A DNA stretch of 11,820 bases from Bdellovibrionales bacterium (lineage in GTDB: Bacteria; Bdellovibrionota; UBA1018; CAIPTA01): the NCBI GenBank assembly GCA_021730855.1, contig JAKFYM010000321.1, positions 1 through 11,820 on the forward strand, written 5' to 3'. This document shows positions 6,772 to 11,820 of this stretch, one piece after another. The notes below the pieces were generated by a model. The model was not told where the DNA came from. It did not search any database and was given only the letters and a program-made list of their open reading frames with translations. How positions within the stretch are numbered: the stretch's first letter is position 1; each line of letters opens with the position of its first letter. A program made the position numbers and the translations under genes.

Positions 6772-8136
6772 ATGCTCCCAACAATTCAATCCGTGTCCAG
6801 CAAACCCGGCCTGATCGGACGGTTCTACCAAGCCTTTTGCCGTCCCTACGTGAATGATTTACTGGCCTCCGAGATCAGCACTTTCAGCCGCTACTATGAT
6901 GCGATGTTCCAGCTTTTTCCCCGCACTAATGATGATGGCAAGCTTCTTGAGCTAGTGGACTGCCCGAAAAAAGGGATATTGGAACAACTAGAAACCGATT
7001 CCCGCAAGAATCAGCGGCACCTCTATCTTCTCAACGGGAATTTAAACCACCACTACGATATCGAAGGCCTTCTGCGCCAGTTGTATGAGCGGCTAGATCG
7101 GCAAGATCGGATTGTGGCCGTGGTGTATAACTCCTATTTGCGGGGTGTCTATCTCTGGGCGAATCGCCTCGGCATTCGTTCGGGCGAGCTTCCCACCACT
7201 TTTTTTACCCAGCGCACTCTAGAGAATCTTTCTGAGCTTGCCGGTTTCGAGCTCGTGCGCGGCCGTCCGGTGGGCTATTTCCCCTTTCGCTTCTTGGGGC
7301 TCGGCAGCCTGATTAACCGCGTGCTTCAGGCCACCCCACTCCTGCGTTGGTTTGCCCTCGGACAAATCGTGGTCCTCCGCCCACGCAAAGCTTCGGCTAC
7401 CAAACCTTCTTTGTCGGTGGTCATTCCCGCTCGGAACGAAAAAGGGAATATTGAAAATGCCATCAAACGCATGCCGCAGATCGAAGGTGCCACCCTCGAA
7501 GTGATCTTCGTGGAAGGCCACTCCAAGGACAATACTTGGGAAGAAATCCTGCGTGTGCAGGAAAAATACGGATCCACAATGAAGATCCAGGCCCTGCGCC
7601 AGACTGGCAAGGGGAAGGTAGATGCGGTTCGCCTTGGATTTTCCCAAGCCTCGGGCGATTTGCTCACCATCCTTGATGCCGACCTCACCATGCCACCAGA
7701 GTTGCTCCTGCGCTTCTACGATGCCTATGTGAAAGGCCAGGCTGATTTTGTGAATGGCAGCCGCCTAGTCTACCCCATGGAAGGCGAAGCCATGCGCTTC
7801 CTCAATCTCCTAGGAAATATTTTTTTCGCCAAGGCCCTGAGTTTTGTGCTGGAAGCCCCCTTAGGAGATTCTCTCTGTGGAACCAAGCTCGTGAGCCGCT
7901 CCGACTATGCCCGCTTCGTGGCCTGGCGTGACGACTTTGGTGATTTCGATCCCTTCGGGGATTTTGAGCTATTGTTTCCGGCGGCTGTGCTGGCCTTAGG
8001 AACCGTGGACATTCCGATCCGTTACCGCGCCCGCACCTATGGCAGCACCAATATTCATAGATTTCGCCATGGATTTATTCTCCTGAAAATGACGTTGGTT
8101 GGGTTTTTCCGCATCCGCTTGGGACGAGCGGCCTAA
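6772..8136 (+). CDS. GT2 glycosyltransferase with degenerate N-terminal methyltransferase-like domain
   Basis: A 454-residue protein with two parts. Residues 212-440 are a GT2 domain with SVVIPARNEKGNI (215-227), VEGHSKDNTWEE (247-258) and ILDADLT (300-306) bearing the DxD-type metal site D302/D304; GSRLVYP and the GDSLCGTKLVSR stretch are typical of dolichyl-phosphate-sugar synthase relatives. Residues 35-205 resemble a class I SAM-dependent methyltransferase: NHHYDIEGLLRQLYERL, RIVAVVYNSYLRGVYLW and FFTQRTLENLSELAGFELVR match the second half of such domains. The SAM-binding glycine loop is absent (LLELVDCPKKGILEQL stands in its place) and the region between it and the later strands is short, so methylation is unlikely. 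Whether the remnant binds acceptor or partner is open. The start lacks a clear ribosome site. It is divergent from operon 1 and convergent with operon 2. Confidence 0.85.
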   Translation: MLPTIQSVSSKPGLIGRFYQAFCRPYVNDLLASEISTFSRYYDAMFQLFPRTNDDGKLLELVDCPKKGILEQLETDSRKNQRHLYLLNGNLNHHYDIEGLLRQLYERLDRQDRIVAVVYNSYLRGVYLWANRLGIRSGELPTTFFTQRTLENLSELAGFELVRGRPVGYFPFRFLGLGSLINRVLQATPLLRWFALGQIVVLRPRKASATKPSLSVVIPARNEKGNIENAIKRMPQIEGATLEVIFVEGHSKDNTWEEILRVQEKYGSTMKIQALRQTGKGKVDAVRLGFSQASGDLLTILDADLTMPPELLLRFYDAYVKGQADFVNGSRLVYPMEGEAMRFLNLLGNIFFAKALSFVLEAPLGDSLCGTKLVSRSDYARFVAWRDDFGDFDPFGDFELLFPAAVLALGTVDIPIRYRARTYGSTNIHRFRHGFILLKMTLVGFFRIRLGRAA

Positions 8137-8300
8137 TGCAGACTTCACCCATGCTTCAAGAAATCCGGCATACAGTGGATTTCTATCCCGATCGTAGAGA
8201 ATACTTAGAAGTGGAAATGGCGGACCAGCGTCTCTTGCTGCGAGGACCTCACATTTTCCATCCTAGTCTAGTTCGAAGGAATTTTTGTAATCTAGCTTGA
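8136..8300 (+). pseudogene. Short ORF, probable stump of a truncated gene
   Basis: The ATG overlaps the stop of the GT2 fusion gene (TAATG), the normal arrangement for a translationally coupled next gene. The 54 codons encode a charged peptide starting MQTSPMLQEIRHTVDFYPDR and containing RGPHIFHPSLVRR, which reads like the N-terminus of a longer soluble protein. I do not recognise the family. The last 38 bases run antisense into the end of the second carbamoyltransferase gene (stop at 8263), so the natural part probably ends near 8262. The simplest reading is that the gene after the GT2 was cut off when the carbamoyltransferase module arrived or the locus was rearranged. It could instead be a real small protein or a chance ORF. 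It fills the otherwise gene-free gap 8137-8262, where I see no terminator. Confidence 0.4.
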
Positions 8301-10095
8301 GCGCGGGATTCTGCTCTTCTTTCCTGAGCAGGCAGCGGCCCACCGCGAGCACCTCGATCTCAGAACCCATGAAACAGCGGAAGGCGTCCTCGGGAGAGCC
8401 TACAATGGGCTCACCCCGCACATTGAAGCTAGTGTTCACCAGCACGGGGCAGCCGGTCTTCTTCTTAAAGGCCGAAATCAGCTCATGGTAAAGACGATTG
8501 GTGTCCCGATGCACTGTCTGCACCCGGGCCGAATAATCCACATGAGTGACCGCGGGGATCTCCGAGCGAGGGATGTTCAGCTTAGCAATGCCGAAAAGAC
8601 GGTTTTCGTCCTCCGTCATGACCCGTTGCCGCTTCTTCGCCACATCCGCCACCAAAAGCATATACGGGCTATCGGCGTTTAACTCAAACCAGTCAGAAAC
8701 ATCTTCGCGCAGCACAGAGGGCGCAAAAGGACGGAAAGATTCCCGGTACTTCACTTTCAAGTTCAGTACCGACTGCATGGTCTGGGAACGAGCATCCGCG
8801 AGGATCGAGCGCCCCCCCAAGGCCCGTGGGCCAAACTCCATACGTCCCTGAAACCAGCCAAGAGCTTTTCCCTCCGCCAAGGCTGAGGCGCAGGCATCAA
8901 TCATCTCGTCCTCTGGAAGGACTTCAAATTTTGCTCCCATATTGCGCAGACGATCCTCTATTTCCTGCTGCGGAAATTCAGGGCCTAGATAGGATCCGCG
9001 CATCGCATCAGTGGCCCCCACCTTTCGTGGCTTGCGCAAAAAGGAATGGTATCCAGCCAAAGCGGCTCCAAGGGCTCCTCCCGCATCACCCGCAGCAGGC
9101 TGAATCCAGATCTTTTCAAACTTTCCGTCCTGCAACACCTTACCGTTGGCCACGCAGTTAAGGGCCACGCCCCCAGCTAAACAAAGATTCTTCAGTCCGG
9201 TCTCCGCAGCGATCGAGCGAGTCATCCGCAAGACCACCTCTTCCGTGACCGCCTGGATCGATGCGGCGAGGTCCATATGATGTTGGGTGAGAGGCTCTTC
9301 CGCGCGGCGTACAGCGCCACCAAAAAGACGATTGAACTTCTCATTCGTCATTGTCAGGCCCGTGCAGTAGTTAAAATAATCCATGTTTAAGCGAAAGGAT
9401 CCGTCGGGCTTGAGGTCCATCACTTTTTCTAGAATTAGAGAGGCATATTTAGGTTCACCGTAAGGCGCCAAGCCCATCACTTTGTATTCACCCGAATTCA
9501 CCTTAAAGCCCGTATAATAAGTGAAGGCGGAGTAAAGCAGCCCTAAGGAATGTGGGAAGTGAATTTCTTTCTGGATGAAAAGGTCGTTTCCTTGCCCGAG
9601 AGCGAGGGAAGACGTGGTCCATTCGCCCGCCCCATCCATGGTAAGCACGGCGGCTTCTTCAAAGGGAGATGGGAAAAAAGCACTGGCCGCATGGCTAAAA
9701 TGGTGTTCGGAGAAGAGCAGCTTATTGGTCCAGTCGAATTCCGGTGCTTCTTTTTTTAACTCTTCCTCGATCATGCGCTTCTGAAACAACTTTTCTTTTA
9801 GCCAAATCGGCATGGCCGTGCGGAAGGAGCGAAACCCCCTTGGAGCAAAAGCAATATACGTCTCTAAAAGGCGCTCGAACTTCAAAAAGGGTTTGTCGTA
9901 GAAAGTGACGTAGTCCACATCTTGGATGCCAATGCCTGCTTTTTTTAAGCAAAACTGCAGCGATTGACGTGGAAAACTCGCGTCGTGCTTTTTTCTGGTG
10001 AATCGTTCTTCCTGAGCCGCAGCCACGATTTCACCGTCGCTCACCAAAGCTGCAGCGCTATCATGGTAAAACGCGGAGATGCCTACAATTTTCAT
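8263..10095 (-). CDS. O-carbamoyltransferase (NodU/TobZ/SxtI family), subtype 2
   Basis: A complete 610-residue carbamoyltransferase starting MKIVGISAFYHDSAAAL. Kae1-like metal ligands are H131-xxx-H135 (EHHFSHAASAF), D154 in TMDGAGEW and D337 in AGDAGGALGAAL. The C-terminal part shows WFQGRMEFGPRALGGRSI, RESFRPFAPSV, VTHVDYSARVQTV and NTSFNVRGEPIV. It should carbamoylate a hydroxyl group using carbamoyl phosphate and ATP. Compared with the other copy it has an extra segment around residues 487-512 (near MTEDENRLFGIAKLNIP) and a longer C-terminal tail, and many motif residues differ, so it is a different subtype rather than a recent duplicate. Its ATG directly follows the TAA of the DUF5989 gene (TAAATG) with no good ribosome site, implying translational coupling. 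SxtJ and DUF5989 partners precede it, as in saxitoxin and many glycan clusters. Confidence 0.94.
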   Translation of the reverse strand: MKIVGISAFYHDSAAALVSDGEIVAAAQEERFTRKKHDASFPRQSLQFCLKKAGIGIQDVDYVTFYDKPFLKFERLLETYIAFAPRGFRSFRTAMPIWLKEKLFQKRMIEEELKKEAPEFDWTNKLLFSEHHFSHAASAFFPSPFEEAAVLTMDGAGEWTTSSLALGQGNDLFIQKEIHFPHSLGLLYSAFTYYTGFKVNSGEYKVMGLAPYGEPKYASLILEKVMDLKPDGSFRLNMDYFNYCTGLTMTNEKFNRLFGGAVRRAEEPLTQHHMDLAASIQAVTEEVVLRMTRSIAAETGLKNLCLAGGVALNCVANGKVLQDGKFEKIWIQPAAGDAGGALGAALAGYHSFLRKPRKVGATDAMRGSYLGPEFPQQEIEDRLRNMGAKFEVLPEDEMIDACASALAEGKALGWFQGRMEFGPRALGGRSILADARSQTMQSVLNLKVKYRESFRPFAPSVLREDVSDWFELNADSPYMLLVADVAKKRQRVMTEDENRLFGIAKLNIPRSEIPAVTHVDYSARVQTVHRDTNRLYHELISAFKKKTGCPVLVNTSFNVRGEPIVGSPEDAFRCFMGSEIEVLAVGRCLLRKEEQNPALKLDYKNSFELD

Positions 10096-10245
10096 TTAGA
10101 AAAGAGTGTAAATAAAGGGTGCCACGGCAGATCCGCTGCTGAATACGATCAATGCGCCCAAGCCCACCATCACAAAAAGCACTGGTGCCAACCAAAACTT
10201 TTTCCTTGCTTTCATGAATGCCCAAAGCTCTAAAAAAATCGACAT
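10096..10245 (-). CDS. DUF5989-family (SxtK-like) small membrane protein
   Basis: A 49-residue protein, MSIFLELWAFMKARKKFWLA at the start followed by one hydrophobic helix (about residues 19-38, PVLFVMVGLGALIVFSSGSA) and the ending VAPFIYTLF. This sequence pattern is that of DUF5989, a family of about 50 residues encoded next to carbamoyltransferases and SxtJ proteins. I chose the ATG at 10245 because TTGAGGATT gives a ribosome site just upstream and because a longer reading to 10362 would overlap the SxtJ gene with low-complexity, non-family sequence. The gap to SxtJ is 10 bp and the next gene follows with no gap. The function is unknown; a single-pass membrane partner that recruits the carbamoyltransferase to its substrate is a reasonable inference. 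Confidence 0.85.
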   Translation of the reverse strand: MSIFLELWAFMKARKKFWLAPVLFVMVGLGALIVFSSGSAVAPFIYTLF

Positions 10246-10255
10246 GGAAGAATCC

Positions 10256-10696
10256 TCAAAATTGATTCGATAGGGTTTGTGGTTTGGGCTCACTCTCGCC
10301 CCGCCCCATCCAGTATGTTTTGGATTGTGGCTCCAATTTTTTGCGCATGGGATCCTTCCCAAAAATCCTTAACAACACTCCTATAGGTGTGAACAGCAAA
10401 TAAAACAATACGCCCATTATTAGAGGGGTCATGATTTTTTGCAAGACGAGCCCTAGCTTCGCCCATAAACGATTCAAGGGACCCAGCGCCCTTGGAAAAA
10501 GCAGGGCCGTGGCCAGGAATAGAAACGCAAGCGCAAGAGCCCCCCAGCGCGGACTACGGCCCGAAAAAAGCGGCCAAATCGTGAGCAAGGAAAAAAAAAC
10601 CGCAAAGACAAAACCAAAACTTCGGTCGGAAGAGTATTTCAGCTCTCCGTGCTCGTGGAGGTTTTCAAAGAAATTTTCTTTTTTGGCCTTTTTCAT
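10256..10696 (-). CDS. SxtJ-family membrane protein
   Basis: A 146-residue protein with a charged N-terminus, then SDRSFGFVFAVFFSLLTIWP (membrane segment 1), WGALALAFLFLATALLFP (segment 2), a short amphipathic stretch ALGPLNRLWAKLGLVLQKI, and MTPLIMGVLFYLLFTPIGVL (segment 3), ending in a polar tail with RKKLEPQSKTYW. These features match the SxtJ family, named from the saxitoxin cluster and common beside carbamoyltransferases in polysaccharide loci. Its biochemical function is not known. The ATG at 10696 is preferred over one at 10732 because AAGGAATTGAGC precedes it and the upstream reading would overlap the glycosyltransferase. It begins 2 bp after the glycosyltransferase stop. Together with the DUF5989 protein it probably forms a membrane platform for the second carbamoyltransferase (inference). 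Confidence 0.87.
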   Translation of the reverse strand: MKKAKKENFFENLHEHGELKYSSDRSFGFVFAVFFSLLTIWPLFSGRSPRWGALALAFLFLATALLFPRALGPLNRLWAKLGLVLQKIMTPLIMGVLFYLLFTPIGVLLRIFGKDPMRKKLEPQSKTYWMGRGESEPKPQTLSNQF

Positions 10697-10698
10697 GC

Positions 10699-11820
10699 TC
10701 AATTCCTTAGTTTGGAATAATTTGACATCCAAGTGCGCCGGACACGAGCAAAATCGTCCAATGGCTGGAATACCGCCTCCATGAAGCGGCTCCCCGAATA
10801 ACGCTCAGCCCGATCCCGCCCCTTTTGCACCAATTCCGCCCGGAGCGCCGGCTCACGCAGCACACGAAAGATCGCTTCTCCGATTTCTTTTTCATCTGTG
10901 GGATTCACCAGGAGCGCGGCATCTCCCAATTGCTCTTCTGCCCCAGGAACATTTGAAGCTATCACCGGGCAACCCAAGGCAAAAGCCTCGAGGGGAGGAA
11001 GATTGTCAGGACCACAAAGCGTCATGAAGGTTAGGGCGGAGGCCTTTTGGTAAAGAGCAACTAGCTCCGCCTGAGAAACAAAACCAGCGATGTGCAGCTG
11101 GGAACTCACCCCCAATTTTTCTGCAGTGGCGCGCACATGCGGGAGATTTCCTTTGTCACCGCCTGCAAATACCATGTGGCATTCTAGGCCTCGCTCGTTT
11201 TTTAGATAGTGAAGGGCATACAGCAAGTTGACATGATTTTTATGCGCCCAAAACTGCGCGGGATAAAAAAGAAAACGATCCGGCAGCGAAAGCCGTTCTA
11301 GCACCGCATCGTTGCGAACTGTCTGAGACAGGGCAAAGCGAGGCGTGGGCAAGGGAGCCACCCGGATGCGGTCTCCAGGCACAGCGTAGTAACGCTCGAT
11401 TTCCGTCTTTCCCTGGCTAGTGCCAGTGACGATAAAAGCAGCACGCTCCAGCGAATGGGTAAAAAGCTCTTCGCGCCTGGCCCACTCTTTGCCTGCACTC
11501 ACTTCCGAAAAATAGGGATTATTTCGATGCTGCAAGTCCCAGTGCACCAACGCAAAGGGAAGCTCATAGGTGAGCAAGGAAGGCACGGGATAAAATATGA
11601 ATTCAATGCCCAGCCTCTCCAGCAAGCGCCTGAGCATTTTAGAGGAGCGCGTGATGCCGAAGATCTTTAAAAAAACTCGCTCCAGGCCATGCACCGCAAG
11701 CGAATGAAAAGAAACATTTCGCGGAAGAGCGTTTGGGATTCCCTGCTTGTCCCAGGTGAGAAAGACAAATTCGTGCGTACTGCGCTCGGCTGCCTCAAGA
11801 TTGAGGCAGCCGAGCGCAGT
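10699..11820 (-). CDS. GT4-family (GT-B) glycosyltransferase, 5' end missing
   Basis: The frame is open to the window edge, giving 373 visible codons. A GTG at 11694 is internal, because the codons before it encode convincing protein (FVFLTWDKQGIP, NVSFHSLAVHGLERVF). VHWDLQHRNNPYF is the N-terminal domain signature of GT4 enzymes, FYPAQFWAHKNHVNLLYAL is the start of the C-terminal Rossmann domain, and the donor site is GPDNLPPLEAFALGCPVIAS. This variant has Gly where the first Glu of the common E-x7-E motif would be; a GPxNxPPLE form is known in a subgroup of these enzymes. It would transfer a hexose-type sugar from an NDP-sugar to a growing glycan; specificity is unknown. It is the first visible gene of the second minus-strand operon. 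The outermost codons lie in a palindrome and may be artefactual. Confidence 0.86.
   Translation of the reverse strand, partial: TALGCLNLEAAERSTHEFVFLTWDKQGIPNALPRNVSFHSLAVHGLERVFLKIFGITRSSKMLRRLLERLGIEFIFYPVPSLLTYELPFALVHWDLQHRNNPYFSEVSAGKEWARREELFTHSLERAAFIVTGTSQGKTEIERYYAVPGDRIRVAPLPTPRFALSQTVRNDAVLERLSLPDRFLFYPAQFWAHKNHVNLLYALHYLKNERGLECHMVFAGGDKGNLPHVRATAEKLGVSSQLHIAGFVSQAELVALYQKASALTFMTLCGPDNLPPLEAFALGCPVIASNVPGAEEQLGDAALLVNPTDEKEIGEAIFRVLREPALRAELVQKGRDRAERYSGSRFMEAVFQPLDDFARVRRTWMSNYSKLRN
11779..11820. repeat. Perfect inverted repeat at the window edge
   Basis: Two 20-bp arms separated by 2 bases (GA). The left arm is ACTGCGCTCGGCTGCCTCAA (11779-11798) and the right arm 11801-11820 is its exact reverse complement, ending on the last base of the window. 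It lies inside the glycosyltransferase reading frame. A 20-bp perfect stem with a 2-base loop, ending exactly at the sequence edge and within coding sequence, is typical of a fold-back chimera at a contig end. There is no T-run or gene end to make it a terminator. A genuine structural element cannot be excluded. Confidence 0.9.

Noticed and set aside
8137..8262. Possible terminator between the convergent GT2 and carbamoyltransferase genes.
   Set aside because: Only a weak CAGC/GCTG pairing is visible, with no following T-run on either strand.
6239..10015. Short identical DNA stretches shared by the two carbamoyltransferase genes (for example GGCGGCTTCTTCAAA and GAATCGTTCTTCCT).
   Set aside because: They encode conserved protein motifs and are too short to indicate a mobile repeat or recent duplication.
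10246..10362. An upstream extension of the DUF5989 gene giving 88 residues.
   Set aside because: It would overlap the SxtJ gene, adds non-family sequence and ignores the ribosome site before the ATG at 10245.
1..11820. CRISPR arrays, tRNA or rRNA genes, and insertion sequences.
   Set aside because: No regularly spaced repeats, transposase motifs or RNA gene signatures were seen on either strand.

Overview
The window is part of a surface-glycan (capsule, O-antigen or exopolysaccharide) biosynthesis locus from a bacterium, most likely an uncultured Gram-negative. The evidence is a dense run of nucleotide-sugar enzymes, glycosyltransferases, acyltransferases and two O-carbamoyltransferases. No ribosomal, tRNA or other taxonomic marker is present, so the phylum cannot be assigned. 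Both ends fall inside genes. The right end finishes exactly on a perfect 42-bp palindrome, so the window may be a whole contig with a fold-back artefact at that edge.

Layout. (1) 1-456, plus strand: the 3' part of a left-handed beta-helix acyltransferase, whose stop codon overlaps the stop of the convergent operon. (2) 453-6690, minus strand: a seven-gene operon in which every junction overlaps. In transcription order it encodes an O-carbamoyltransferase, a sugar-1-phosphate nucleotidyltransferase, a LegB-type 4,6-dehydratase, a LegC-type aminotransferase, a PglD/NeuD-type N-acyltransferase, a GT2 glycosyltransferase and a DUF2304 membrane protein. (3) 6691-6771: an 81-bp divergent intergenic region. 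(4) 6772-8136, plus strand: a GT2 glycosyltransferase fused to a shrunken methyltransferase-like domain, followed by a 54-codon ORF that looks like the stump of a lost gene. (5) 8263-11820, minus strand: a second operon of a GT4 glycosyltransferase (5' end outside the window), an SxtJ-family membrane protein, a DUF5989 (SxtK-like) small membrane protein and a second O-carbamoyltransferase.

How the genes fit together (inference). The first operon can activate a hexosamine phosphate, dehydrate it to a 4-keto-6-deoxy sugar, transaminate C4 and N-acylate the new amine, giving an NDP-2,4-diamino-2,4,6-trideoxyhexose of the bacillosamine type. LegB/LegC usually lie on the GDP route to legionaminic acid, but the later enzymes (2-epimerase, synthase, CMP-transferase) are absent, so the bacillosamine-like sugar may be the end product. 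The GT2/DUF2304 pair and the other glycosyltransferases would use it or other sugars. The two carbamoyltransferases belong to different subtypes and sit in different modules: one with soluble sugar-nucleotide enzymes, the other with two small membrane proteins. This suggests two distinct carbamoylation steps, possibly one on a soluble precursor and one at the membrane.

No gene-free stretch exceeds 300 bases, and no tRNA, rRNA, CRISPR array or insertion sequence was seen. The most interesting points are the paired carbamoylation modules, the decayed methyltransferase fused to GT2, the truncated ORF at a module boundary and the terminal palindrome.
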